Assembly (NCBI GenBank): GCA_009746045.1
Contig: RPFO01000132.1
Location: forward strand, 1,320,590-1,384,589
Length of the DNA stretch: 64,000 nt
DNA from: Mesostigma viride
Lineage: Eukaryota > Streptophyta > Mesostigmatophyceae > Mesostigmatales > Mesostigmataceae
Direction of reading: 5' to 3'
Part shown: positions 22,901 through 32,425 of the stretch, in pieces
Layout of the letters: every line of letters starts with the position of its first letter
Numbering within the stretch: position 1 is the first letter of the stretch
Notes under the pieces: generated by a model
Told to the model about the DNA's origin: nothing
Databases searched by the model: none
What the model saw: only the letters and a program-made list of their open reading frames with translations
Program-made: the position numbers and the translations under genes

Positions 22901-24135
22901 CTGCCATGCATATTCGATATTTAAACACGTGGGATGCTAACCTGACTCCTAGGACGGTGTCTGCAGCTGAGGCATGCGTCTGGGTCCCCCTCCCTTTTGA
23001 CCATGCGGATCCCCTCTCTGACCCCCCTCCCTTACTCATCATCCCCAAACCCCTCTCCTCTCTCCCCTCCCTTCCCCACCAGGCGGACAACTTTGCGGCT
23101 GCCTCCTACGGCGACCGCCTGTACGGGCGCCAACTGGCACTCTTCCTGCGGCCGGGCACCTGTCCCCCTGGCATCCGTCGAACCACGTGGCGGGCGCTAG
23201 AGGCCACCTCCTCGCTCTACCTGCTGCCACCCGTGGATGAGTGTGTGGGCGGCGCTGCTGCGTACTTGGACCCTCCCGAGGTGAGCGGGGCGTTGCCACC
23301 TGTCAAATTGGGGGTGTGGATGGGGGGGAATGTGGGGGGGGTTCAGTCGGGATATACTATAGAAGAGAATGTCATTTTGCAACGTCTCATGCTGGCATTC
23401 GCATGATAGACTACAGATGTTCTACCTGTGGTTCGGATAACCACGTTGGCTGAACTACGACAACTAGTTTTGCAAGCACTTGTGGGATAGCACTAAGTAC
23501 CTGTAACTGCTTTGCCAGCCGCTTTGCCTGAACCAACCGGTCACTAGCGGACCAACCGGCATCCACAATGTACCCATGGGCTCGTTGTCGCAGCTGCTAC
23601 CTCTTTGCCTCCACTCCGCCAGCATGCGGCTGCGGTTTCGCTCGTGCAGGTGTTTCACGCCCTTGTGTGATTAACGTGGCACAATGGCACTTGCAATGGG
23701 CCTCATGCGGTTGCTCACACAACACACACATCCCCCCAGCCATCGCCGTCGATGGTGGAGGAGTATGTGCGCTCCCTTGCCACTGGCGCACTGGACCTGG
23801 CGGTGTCCCGTGGCGCGCTGCCGGGACACCTGGCGCTTTGCCACACGCGCGCCGCCCTCTTCCCTGAACATGCCGACGGTGGTCACCCTGGCAAGGCACC
23901 TGGTGGTAGCCAAGAGGGAGGCTGCCCCAGTGGTGATGCGGGTGAGGGCCAATCGGTGCCCAGCAGACAAACCACGGTGAGAGAGGCAGAGAAGCAAGGG
24001 GGTGATGAGGGTCAGGGGGCGGCGTCTGCGGATGCCAGCCGGTTCCTGAGGCGACTCGTTCGGGGCTGCTCTGAGGTACGCGAGCTTGCCACTCTTTCTG
24101 GCTTAGGTAAGGAGAGATGCGGCAAGGAGACATAG
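7988..24135 (+). CDS. RPAP1: RPAP1 / MINIYO homologue, RNA polymerase II-associated protein 1, twelve exons
   Basis: Proposed exons: 7988-8102, 8224-8483, 9469-10824, 11519-11808, 12900-13005, 14048-14341, 15710-15988, 16613-19780, 20361-20460, 22202-22470, 23083-23280 and 23740-24135. They sum to 6831 nt (2276 codons plus stop), all joining in phase at GT-AG sites. Recognisable parts: an N-terminal ELLQLQSQFLSG motif; an RPAP1_N-like segment (NLAAVCAMTREEVEGELEDL, about residue 245); an RPAP1_C-like segment (RIRFNMQGW, then ELGYSWRELVALARST); LRMALDDAHDTVV; GLMRMGLLPRARYVLE; ACPRLVETLL; and a C-terminus with FAAASYGDRLYGRQLALFL and YVRSLATGALDLA. RPAP1 helps assemble RNA polymerase II and bring it to the nucleus; in Arabidopsis MINIYO controls the switch to differentiation. 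Human and Arabidopsis proteins are about 1400-1470 residues, so this one is much longer, mainly through low-complexity insertions in exons 3 and 8, including an Asp/Glu run. The last exon is least certain: a gtacgc donor at 24076 could splice to a further exon. Confidence 0.88.
12030..12145. repeat. Minisatellite, about 21 bp, in RPAP1 intron 4
   Basis: Five to six copies of a unit like gtggccaggatgtggtcggcg, later copies reading ggtgttgacggc. Confidence 0.85.
12256..12329. repeat. GGGC tetranucleotide tract in RPAP1 intron 4
   Basis: About 18 uninterrupted copies of cggg. G-run rich, so a G-quadruplex on the coding strand is possible but untested. Confidence 0.9.
12390..12545. repeat. Minisatellite, about 33 bp, in RPAP1 intron 4
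   Basis: Five copies of a unit made of tgtcagataatggccccgga followed by taccgccacgcct. Confidence 0.88.
12546..12855. repeat. Minisatellite, about 27 bp, in RPAP1 intron 4
   Basis: About eleven copies of a unit like catgcttgccacacgtgcag followed by tcatg. Rich in CATG and CACGTG words. Confidence 0.85.
13000..13375. repeat. G/T-rich repeats in RPAP1 intron 5
   Basis: Units such as gcggtggaggtgggtgggtg repeat irregularly. The array begins at the exon 5 donor, and copies contain the exon-end word ttggaggtgggtgggtgtgg, which suggests the array grew from the exon 5 splice junction. Confidence 0.75.
13528..13745. repeat. Minisatellite, about 29 bp, in RPAP1 intron 5
   Basis: Seven copies of a unit made of ggggttcacgcacgcctctt followed by gatggtgcc. 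The middle copies are identical. Confidence 0.9.
14884..15016. repeat. Tandem triplication of a 48-bp unit next to retroposon S, RPAP1 intron 6
   Basis: Three copies of a unit holding tctgccgtcctgctgatgat and gctgatcatgattaattgat. The unit includes both the 14-bp target duplication of the adjacent S element and its ATTAATTGATTAA tail. The triplication therefore copied the host/element junction. Confidence 0.8.
15072..15392. mobile_element. Nested insertion inside retroposon S
   Basis: This segment interrupts the S sequence between gaaggg and ggtagggcgcc, where the other two S copies are continuous. It contains inverted segments around 15110-15165 (aaatatctgcgg...gccgaaatattt) and ends in a perfect 76-bp foldback. 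The origin is unknown; it may be a MITE or two successive insertions. Confidence 0.55.
15316..15391. repeat. Perfect 32-bp inverted repeat (foldback), 12-bp spacer
   Basis: Left arm 15316-15347 and right arm 15360-15391 are exact reverse complements; the spacer is tacctgcaagtg. Each arm also contains an internal near-palindrome (aagtaatgcg / cgcattactt). It looks like a very small MITE-type foldback. Confidence 0.92.
20650..21605. repeat. Minisatellite of 41-42 bp, about 23 copies, in RPAP1 intron 9
   Basis: The unit is gtgagagaacggggggagga followed by ggaattgctcaaacaagcacg. Units are 41 or 42 bp depending on the G run (5 or 6 G). Small variants (aatt/catt, cacg/aagg/cgtg) recur in blocks, so multi-unit duplications occurred. 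Forty-two-bp units keep frames open on both strands (plus: LLKQARVRERGEEE), but splicing of RPAP1 removes this region. Confidence 0.95.
22566..22892 (-). mobile_element. SINE-like retroposon S, copy 2, uninterrupted
   Basis: On the minus strand it starts with ggttgtgggtgaaccctggg at 22892 and ends in a LINE A-like hairpin tail (cacgtgacgcagtctacgtg) at about 22570-22592 followed by caattcatta. A 65-codon frame (GLWTMGQPYCIRHAFAM) is similar to that in copy 1. The element is about 325 bp and sits in RPAP1 intron 10. Confidence 0.7.
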
Positions 24136-25775
24136 AAAATAAGGACATCCGGCTCATGTTATATGGCGTACGGCACCTCTGGGTTACTCACCTTTCATGG
24201 CTTAGGGCAGGTGAGGACATGCCCTAGGGCAGCTGCATGGGACTCAGGAACACGGGCGCTTGTAACTCGATCAGCCAGGCAGGATGCGGGGGTGAGCACG
24301 CGATCCATTTGACCGGTGGCCAGTTAGAGTGTGCGGCCGGTCCTTCTGCCCTGCCTGACGTACGCGTGCACCGAGCACCATTTGGCACTTTGTTGGTCAT
24401 GTTTCTCCCACAGTTTCTTTTCCCCCCCCACCGCACCTGCTGCATGGTTGAGTGTGGACATGTAACTAGTACTGGCTTCATTGCACAGAGTCTTGCAAAG
24501 GACTGGCCAATGGTTGTATCCCACTTTATTAGGATTGAATAGCTGCCACCAACATGCTTGCTAGCTACCAGGCGCGGAGGCCTGTTGCCTGGCGCTTCTG
24601 TGTGTTTCTGTCCTGGCCGTATTCTCGGCAAGGGTGATCTCTTTACAAACGCACGGGCCAAACCCACCTGCCTGTTGCATGCAGGCATTGCACAGTGTAC
24701 AATTCCAAGACAGCAGTGCACATCCTGCAAAACGTTTGGGCTTGAGTCGTTACCGCAGGACTCGGCGGGCACAGCAAGCCCTTGCGCTGTTCTGGAACTA
24801 GACCAATATGATCTGTTTTTGTTTGTGTCACGGATCCATGGCTGTGACACCTGATTGACATAAGTCAAAAAGGGCTTGCTTACACCCCAGCTTTCATTTT
24901 ATAAGACAAAGGTGTCCCACCTGTCCTGGACTTGATCCATGGCTGCAATGCCGGCAGTAACAAAATCATGATCTTCCAAAACTACAGAAATGTGACCATT
25001 CCCATCCCACGTGCTGCTGTGGCTGTAACTTCGCTGTGCGCCATGTGCATGGTGGTCACCCTCCCATGAATGTGCAGGCAACCTTGGCACAGCTGTTGCC
25101 GCGTGCGACAGTAACCGTGCCATTCACTGCCAGAGAGAACAATCCAGCCGTGGCAGTAACGACCCGATCTAGGGAACCCGCGCCAATGGGTACCCTTAAT
25201 CTACAGGACAAAAGCAGGCAAGCTGGCCACTACAGTGCCACATCATCACTGTGTGCTACCTGCCTGGCTGTGGTGAGAGCCGCTTGCCAAGGAGAAAAGT
25301 CCCTTTCTGACAAGCTTCAATCTGCAACCGTGGGCTTCCATTAGGGCATGTCGTCACATTCTTTGTGCGCGCATGAATGATCACATCGCGTAGTGTATGC
25401 ATGTCAGAATTGGGCATTCATCTAGGGATTGAAGCAAACCACCAGACTATCACTTGTTGTTGCCGTTGAACATTTTCTAGTCCAAGGCATTATCGTGCGT
25501 TTTCCTGGCAGGGAAGCTTGCGTGCATGCGATGTTAGACCATGCATGTACTTGACAGTTGTTTAGAGACACATTCAAAATGACCAATCCACTATGCAGAC
25601 ACCTACGGTCAACATGGTCTGCCACCTGGGCATCCATCTGCTATATACACTACAAAGAATCTAGATGCAAATCTCTATCCTTAATTCACCAAGTAGGCTG
25701 CTTTCCGACAGTGAAGCGGCGTGCCCATATAAGCACATGGCTTATATGAGGATGAACCCCAATATCGGACCTAGA
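24136..25775. other. Gap downstream of RPAP1, no recognised gene
   Basis: This should contain the RPAP1 3' UTR and perhaps a further exon. Short open frames on both strands show no domain and no clear repeat. Confidence 0.4.
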
Positions 25776-25779
25776 AGCT

Positions 25780-26090
25780 TCTCTTGTCACCCGACACCGC
25801 CGCCTCCTCTTGCCGGCCACCTTGCCCGCACAGACCAGGTGATTATAACTCGTAACAGGGTTACATGAGCATAAGTCCTCAGTCACAGTCGAGTGGGATG
25901 GGATGGGATGGGATGGGATGGGATGGGATGGGATGGGATGGGATGGGATGGGATGGGATGGGATGGGATGGGATGGGATGGGATGGGATGGGATGGGATG
26001 GGATGGGATGGGATGGGATGGGATGGGATGGGATGGGATGGGATGGGATGGGATGGGTTTGGATGGATGGGGCTAGCTATATTCTGATCA
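25780..26090. mobile_element. LINE A fragments containing a GGGAT pentanucleotide array
   Basis: At 25808-25845 the plus strand reads LAGHLARTDQV, a piece of the LINE A C-terminus. At 25866-25890 (gagcataagtcctcagt) and 26057-26085 (ggatggatggggctagctat) the minus-strand LINE A 3' UTR is recognisable. Between them the UTR segment that reads catgggatggaatggatgg in other copies has become a pure GGGAT array. Confidence 0.7.
25895..26057. repeat. GGGAT pentanucleotide array, about 33 copies
   Basis: Uninterrupted gggat units. Open on the plus strand as a DGMGW repeat and on the minus strand as SHPIP, which is a property of the repeat and not coding evidence. Confidence 0.97.
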
Positions 26091-26107
26091 GGCACTCCGC
26101 TGGGCTA

Positions 26108-26705
26108 GCTATATATATTAATAATATAATTACTTACAGCAGAGTGAAATCACTCAAACCAAAGCAAACGCCCAGCTATAATGTCTAAACCTCTATACAG
26201 AGCCATGTCAAATCTCTATACTACGATAAGACCAATGGAAACTCCTAACGGGAGGAACCTAATAGCCCTGCTGCACCGCAAAATCAGCCCGCGTACGGCG
26301 GAGCATGATGTCAGCCATGGCCCGAGTCAGCGCCACCGACAAGCGCTGACGCCAATATGACGTCCAGGTCCGCGCCGACCATGGGGCCCGCTGGCCCTCC
26401 AGGTCCAGCCGGTCCTCCCGGAGCCGGCAACACTCCTTGAAGAAGGCGGAGGTCAGGGGCCCCATGGCCCCAAACTCCTCCAGGACAAAGGGCACCACAC
26501 GATGGTGCCCGACGTCGCCGTAGGCCAGGAGCTTGGCCCGCTCCGCCCGGTCCGCCGTGTAACCTGCCGTGAGGGAGGCCCCAGCCACGTGGCTAAGAGC
26601 CAAGGGCCGCGCCACCGAAACGTCGATAAGCAGATGCCGGCCTCCCCCCTCAAAGTCCAGCACCACGATGTCAGGCCGGTGGTTGGGGGAATAGAAGGCA
26701 GCGCC
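26108..26705 (-). mobile_element. E1-type LINE 3' fragment with restriction-like endonuclease
   Basis: The minus strand encodes RPDIVVLDFEGGGRHLLIDV (PD, 15 residues, D), then VVPFVLEEFGAMG and a C-terminus ending RADFAVQQGY before a stop. This matches a restriction-like endonuclease core as in RLE-type LINEs (R2, R4/Dong). The 3' UTR ends in taattatattattaata/tatata at 26108-26130. The 5' truncation abuts the TATATATA at 26707-26716, which is the 3' end of the next element. The frame here is intact: it keeps five C residues in ttctattcccccaacc. Confidence 0.7.
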
Positions 26706-27365
26706 ATATATATATTCATTGAGAATGATAGATTACGGAGGTGAGATAGGCATGCAACATAAGGAAAAACCCGAGAACTGGGAGAATAACCCTGAAGAAA
26801 TTAATAGTAATCTGACACAGACATCCAAGGATCACGCCAGCGGCACAAGGTACAACTAACTATACATAAAAAAATACACGCAGCAACAGCGCTGCCGGCC
26901 CACCATGCAGGCCTGGAAGGAATCTAGACCGCATGGGTCGCGACAAAGTCGGCCCGGGTGCGGCGGAATAACACATCAGCCACGGTGCGAGTGAGGGCGA
27001 GTGACAGACGCTGCCGCCAATACGAGGACCACGTGCGGGCCGACCACGGGGCGGTCTGACCCTCGAGGTCGAGGCGGTCTTCACGGCGCTGGCAGCACTC
27101 GTGGAAAAACTCCGCTGTCTTGGGGCCCATGGCCCCGAACTCCTCAAGGACAAAGGGGATGACCCGGTGGGGCCCCACATTGCCGTAGGAGGCAAACTTG
27201 TCGCGCTCAGCCACAGCGGCAGCAGCGCCGGCATCCACAGCCGCCCGGAGGATGTGGCGACCGGAAAGCGGCCGAGCCACGGAGACATCGATGAGCAGGT
27301 GGCAACCCTGCCCGTCGTAGTCAAGCACGGTAATGTCGGGGCGGTGGTTGGGTGAGTAGAGGGCG
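26706..27365 (-). mobile_element. E2-type LINE 3' fragment with restriction-like endonuclease
   Basis: The minus strand encodes NHRPDITVLDYDGQGCHLLI, then VIPFVLEEFGAMGPKTAEFF to a stop near 26924. It is homologous to E1 but clearly diverged. Its 3' UTR (gagaatgatagattacggag) ends at a TATATATA run at 26707. The same 3' end recurs at 36575, again against a TA run. Its 5' truncation point at about 27365 abuts the start of the plus-strand E1 copy, giving a head-to-head junction. Confidence 0.7.
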
Positions 27366-29176
27366 GCCCACCCGGCGGTCGCTATTCAGGCCTACTTGGA
27401 TGATATCTACCTTCTGGGCCCTGTGCCGGACACCACCGCGGCTCTGCTGGCACTGCAGACCGCGGTGGCCGACATCAACCTCCAGTTGACCCTGGCCAAG
27501 TGCGCGGTGTACTCGCCCCAAGGTGATTGCTCCGGCTTTCCGCCCCAGCTCTTGGGCCGGGACGAGCGCCTCCATGGGTTGGATGTCCTCGGCGTTCCGG
27601 TTGGCGACCCCGCGTTTGTCATCGATGCTCTGCGGGCCGCCCTCGAGGCACGCACTGAGGTACTGCCCTTGATTGCGCGCCTTCATGATTCGCAGACCAA
27701 GGGTCTGCTTCTGTGGTTTTGCGCTCACCCTCGCGTCGTTCACTGGCTCCGGGGCGCTCTTCCGGCTCAGGTCCGGCTGGCCGCCGAGGGCCACGACGAA
27801 CGCATCCAGTCGGCCTTGGCGCAGCTGGTCCCGGGCCCCGACCTCCCGCCACATGCTATTCGCATTGCCTCCCTGCCTGCACGGATGGGTGGCTGCGGTC
27901 TGACTCGTGCCGCCCGGCTGGCCCCAGCAGCATTTTTGGGCTCCGTCGCTCAGTCGTGGGCGGAAAGCTGCCGGCTCCTGCCCCTTTTGGCTACGGCAGC
28001 GCCTGACCTCCTGGACCCCAGCAGCCCTTTGCCCTTCGTCACCGCCATCCAGGAGGCCTATGCTGAGATCCAGCAGGCCTGTTCTCCCGTCCGTGCCGCT
28101 CAGGCGGTACAGCGCCACCTCCCTCGCGGCACTCCCTCGGTCGCCTCCGTTCAATCTCCCGCCGCATTCCCTGCTCGCGTCATCGATAAACACCAGAAAA
28201 CCTACGCGGGTATTCTGCACACGGCTGATTGGATTGCTCTTTTCGCGGACCTCAACGCCCAGGGACGTGCGTGGCTGTTCTCGCTTTCCTTGCGGAGTGT
28301 GGGCTCGGCGTACCTTCGTGCTCTTCCCATATGGCCCCCCCATTCGCCTTGGCTCCCAGCCACTACTCGGTGGCGCTCCGGCACCAGCTATTTGCCCCGC
28401 AGCCTCTTGTTCCGGCCGGGCGGCCTTGTGGTAGCTGTGGGCAGCCGCTGGATCCCACGGGGACTCACTACCTTGCCTGCATGGGGGGCCAACAGAATCA
28501 GAATTGGTATTTGTATTTGCACACTGTCCTCCTGACGGTGGTGCTCGCCATGATTCGGTCGGTCTTCCCCCACGCCAACATCCGGTCCGAGGATGCGGAT
28601 GGCGCTGCCTTCTATTCCCCAACCACCGGCCTGACATCGTGGTGCTGGACTTTGAGGGGGGTGGCCGGCATCTGCTTATTGACGTTTCGGTGGCGCGGCC
28701 CTTGGCTCTTAGCCACGTGGCTGGGGCCTCCCTCACGGCAGGTTACACGGCGGACCGGGCGGAGCGGGCCAAGCTCCTGGCCTACGGCGACGTCGGGCAC
28801 CATCGTGTGGTGCCCTTTGTCCTGGAGGAGTTTGGGGCCATGGGGCCCCTGACCTCCGCCTTCTTCAAGGAGTGTTGCCGGCTCCGGGAGGACCGGCTGG
28901 ACCTGGAGGGCCAGCGGGCCCCATGGTCGGCGCGGACCTGGACGTCATATTGGCGTCAGCGCTTGTCGGTGGCGCTGACTCGGGCCATGGCTGACATCAT
29001 GCTCCGCCGTACGCGGGCTGATTTTGCGGTGCAGCAGGGCTATTAGGTTCCTCCCGTTAGTAGGCGTTTCCATTGGTCTTATCGTAGTATAGAGCTTTGA
29101 CATGGCTCTGTATATAGGTTTCTAGCTGGGCGTTTGTTTTGGTTTGAGTGATTTCACTCTGCTGTAAGTAATTATA
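27366..29176 (+). mobile_element. E1-type LINE, longest copy: RT end, CCHC knuckle, endonuclease
   Basis: The copy begins in the RT palm with the catalytic box AYLDDIYLLG (27387-27416) and LQLTLAKCAVYSP. It continues through a long thumb/connection region and a CCHC knuckle (CGSCGQPLDPTGTHYLAC, about 28430-28485), then the PD..D endonuclease (RPDIVVLDF, LLIDVSVARPL) to a stop at 29046. At least two frameshifts are visible, near 28335 and near 28620; the second is one missing C compared with the 26-kb copy. The 3' UTR ends in TA-rich sequence at 29165-29190. RT followed by a knuckle and an RLE-like domain is the order seen in R2/R4-type LINEs. The YLDD box is unusual for that group. Confidence 0.7.
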
Positions 29177-29184
29177 TTTTTAAA

Positions 29185-29705
29185 ATATATATGATCTTAT
29201 TGACGTTTCGGTGGCACGGCCCTTGGCTCTTAGCCACGTGGCTGGGCCCTCCCTCACGGCAGGTTACACGGCGGACCGGGCGGAGCGGGCCAAGCTCCTG
29301 GCCTACGGCGACGTCGGGCACCATCGTGTGGTGCCCTTTGTCCTGGAGGAGTTTGGGGCCATGGGGCCCCTGACCTCCGCCTTCTTCAAGGAGTGTTGCC
29401 GGCTCCGGGAGGACCGGCTGGACCTGGAGGGCCAGCGGGCCCCATGGTCGGCGCGGACCTGGACGTCATATTGGCGTCAGCGCTTGTCGGTGGCGCTGAC
29501 TCGGGCCATGGCTGACATCATGCTCCGCCGTACGCGGGCTGATTTTGCGGTGCAGCAGGGCTATTAGGTTCCTCCCGTTAGGCGTTTCCATTGGTCTTAT
29601 CGTAGTCTAGAGATTTGACATGGCTCTGTGTATAGGTTTATAGCTGGGCGTTTGCTTTGGTTTGAGTGCTTTCACTCTGCTGTAAGTACTTATATTTTTA
29701 ATATA
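29185..29705 (+). mobile_element. E1-type LINE, 5'-truncated copy 2
   Basis: Begins inside the endonuclease (ttattgacgtttcggtggca) directly after the TA-rich tail of the previous copy. It reads to the same stop (FAVQQGY, 29567) and the same 3' UTR, ending in tatatataatt. Nearly identical to 28670-29176 apart from small changes (tagtaggcg versus taggcg after the stop). Confidence 0.8.
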
Positions 29706-29992
29706 TATAATTACTTACAGCAGAGTGAAATCACTCAAACCAAAGCAAACGCCCAGCTATAAACCTATATACATGCAGAGCCATGTCAAAGCTCTATACT
29801 ACGATAAGACCAATGGAAACGCCTAATGGGAGGAACCTAATAGCCCTGCTGCACCGCAAAATCAGCCCGCGTACGGCGGAGCATGATGTCAGCCATGGCC
29901 CGAGTCAGCGCCACCGACAAGCGCTGACGCCAATATGACGTCCAGGTCCGCGCCGACCATGGGGCCCGCTGGCCCTCCAGGTATATATATAT
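29700..29992 (-). mobile_element. E1-type LINE, 5'-truncated inverted copy
   Basis: On the minus strand this holds only the last part of the endonuclease frame and the 3' UTR. Its tail meets the tail of copy 2 tail-to-tail around ttaatatatataatt (about 29697-29711), forming an inverted repeat. The truncated end meets another TATATATAT at 29982-29992. Confidence 0.8.
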
Positions 29993-31260
29993 TCTAAGAC
30001 CTAGTTACAGGGTTGTGGGCACCACGGTCCGAATCACTGTGAATGCCATACCGGCTTGGTAACACGCAGAGCCCCCACTGGCTTGGGGGTGGTCTCATTC
30101 ATTACTTCCTGCCACCTACTATCCTTGCGAACCATCTGCATGCCTCCAGATTACAGACATGCCATGCAGGGGGCCGGCTGCCCTGGCGTGAGCCCATTGC
30201 AACGTGGGTATGTCCCATATCCATGCCTAGTCTATGTATCGATACATCCCGGAAAGTCCACGGGTGGCGCCCCTGCTGCGCGCGCCGGGCCCGCGGGGCA
30301 TGCCATGTGAGAACAAAACGCCCAGTTTGGGGGGGCTTGGTGCCTGCTGAGCTATCCATCGTGCTAGCTACATGATCTGTGCGTGCGAGGTGCCCGGGAA
30401 GGCCCAGGCGCGCCCAAGTGCCAAATAAGTAATAATATAGTAAATCAGCATACAAATCCTCATGGTGAATGTGCATGGCAGCCGATCACGGATTATAGAA
30501 TAATTTGAGCGCACTACGTCAGTAGCATCTTTCGGTGACCCGGCGCGCCATTGAGCTGCTGCTCCAGCTCCTGCCGGTCAGCGTCCGGCGCCTCCGACGG
30601 CTCGATCCATAGGTCAGGATCGTCAAGATGAAGACCTTGAAGAGGTACCGCGTTTGACAGTCCGGGGCAGGGCGGGGTTGCTCCACCAGCGATGGTGCTA
30701 GTGGAGCTGTGCCCAGGCCATACCAATCCGGGTCGTCATGTCGCGTCCGGCGCAGACGCGCAGTCAGGGAGCCATGCAGCTGCCTAGCAGCTTGAAGCGA
30801 CCGCGAATCAAGCGGCCGGGAAAGGGAAAGTGGGGTGTCGCTAAGCTCTAAGAGGCAGAGCTCAGTGGGGGGCCGGGGCCGGCCAGGCCGAGGGCCATGG
30901 CCTCCGTCTTGGGGCTGATTTCGAGACCAACAGCCCGGGCCTCGAGTGGGCCAGGCAGTCCATACAAAGTTGGGCAGACGCTGGCTGCTCAAGGAGAGTA
31001 ATGTCGTCGGCGCATGAATAAGCTCAGCGAGTGAATTCTGCTGTAGTCGGCCCCCCTTTCCCGGGCTTGAATTCTAAATCTCGAGGCCAGGGGCACGCCG
31101 GCCAGCAATGCTAGCAAAGCGGGCACATGCCTGGCACACAACATAATCCACTACAATAAATGAACAGGTATATACGGTGACAGGACGCAGCCCTGCCAGA
31201 CGCCGGTCTGCAGCGGACATGGTGGGGTATTGCCGTCTTTAGTCCGCACCGAGGCCATAT
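29993..31260 (-). mobile_element. LINE A, rearranged and decayed minus-strand copy
   Basis: Minus-strand frames contain GLPGHLARTDHV (about 30370), LTILTYG (about 30600) and RPASGRAASC/VWQGCVLSPY (about 31190). They run in the order expected of LINE A but with many frame breaks and an internal gap. The 3' UTR start (gacctagttacagggttgtg) is at 29998; the hairpin and tail are missing. Confidence 0.65.
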
Positions 31261-31264
31261 ATTC

Positions 31265-31425
31265 CCGTATATTCCGGAAATTTTCTGGCCTGCTGCACTG
31301 GCTGATCTCAAATTGATGTATATTCCATGGTCCGGATTCTCCCGATTTCTGGCCTGCGCTGGCTGTCTCCTTGATATTCCATATTGAGGATTTATGCTCC
31401 GTGTCACAGTTCAGATTCATCTACT
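31265..31425. repeat. Repeat D, short interspersed repeat, two units
   Basis: Two units related to gattctccagatttctggcc tgcgctggctgtctc. Related copies occur at 52795-52850 and 53115-53225. Nature unknown. Confidence 0.5.
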
Positions 31426-31789
31426 AAAGCTATCCCAGTAGTCTACGCATGGCTACAATTAATCGCAACCCACTGGCCGGCAAACTTGCGCGCGCGTCCC
31501 GTACCGACACAGACCTATGTGACACGTTTGCTTGAGGATGCAGGGCTTAATTCTGGGATTATCTGTACTCTGCGCCCGCATGATAGACAAGGAGAAATGG
31601 GCTGCCGTCTGCGATAAGCACCTTCATGTGGGGCATGCTCCTGTTTTCTCCCCACAGGCCCCGCCGCCCATTGGTAGAATGCAGGGTAGAAGTCCACAGG
31701 TGGAGGTTATTGCCCCTGAGGATAGCCGCCAGTGTCACTACCGCCTCGTCTGCCATTGCAACAGTAGAGGACCGGCTCAGATTAAATTA

Positions 31790-31995
31790 AATTTAAATTT
31801 AAATTGTAACATATCTCCGTTGGGAGTACATGTAGCACATATCCCTGAGAAGGGGCATATGGCTTTTAACTACATTCTGGGCTACTTCCTGCCGAAGGAT
31901 AGGGTGTAAACTACTCCTGCTCGGGGTGCACCACGTGCACCTGCACCACCATGATGAATCAGTCTGAGCTCAAAGGCCTGGCATGGGGTGGAAGA
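31790..31995 (-). repeat. Repeat C copy, minus strand
   Basis: Minus-strand copy of the 3' UTR module: AT-rich tail (aaatttaaatttaaatt), the ctccgttgggagt hairpin, agaaggggcatatgg, then the gcacctgcac block at about 31940. Confidence 0.6.
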
Positions 31996-32059
31996 TCATC
32001 ATGGCTATACAATGGCTACATAGGGTATGGCATCTCAGCAGAGAGTATACCTCTCTGCA

Positions 32060-32425
32060 TGCATTAATTAATTAATTAATTAATTAATTAATTAATAGAC
32101 ACGTGACTGCGTCACGTGAGCATAAGTCCTCAGTGGGAGGGGAACATGGGATGGAATGGATGGTAGTAAGCTATCTAGGTCCTAGTTACAGGGGTGTGGG
32201 CACCGCGGCCCGAATCGCTATGAATGCCATACGCGGTCACACGCGGAGCCCCCACAGGCTTGGGGGTCAGGTCTCCTTCATCACTACTTGCCATCTATCC
32301 TTGCGTACCATCTGCCTCCATATTACAGACAAACCAGGACGCTGCCCGGGTGTGAGCCCGTCACGTCTAGTAAAGCACATGTCCATGCCGAGTCTATCAC
32401 GAAAAGTCCACGGCATGCATAGGCA
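32060..32425 (-). mobile_element. LINE A 3' end, minus strand
   Basis: Tail of TTAA repeats at 32064-32096, hairpin cacgtgactgcgtcacgtg at 32100-32118, then the 3' UTR and the last codons of the RT frame (taggtcctagttacaggggt). Confidence 0.8.

Noticed and set aside
25895-26057. GGGAT array as a telomere or interstitial telomeric repeat
   Set aside because: The unit is not a plant or algal telomere type (TTTAGGG/TTTTAGGG), and the flanks show it grew from a LINE A 3' UTR.
27321-28736. 471-codon minus-strand frame across the E1 element
   Set aside because: The plus strand has RT, zinc knuckle and endonuclease motifs; the minus frame has none.
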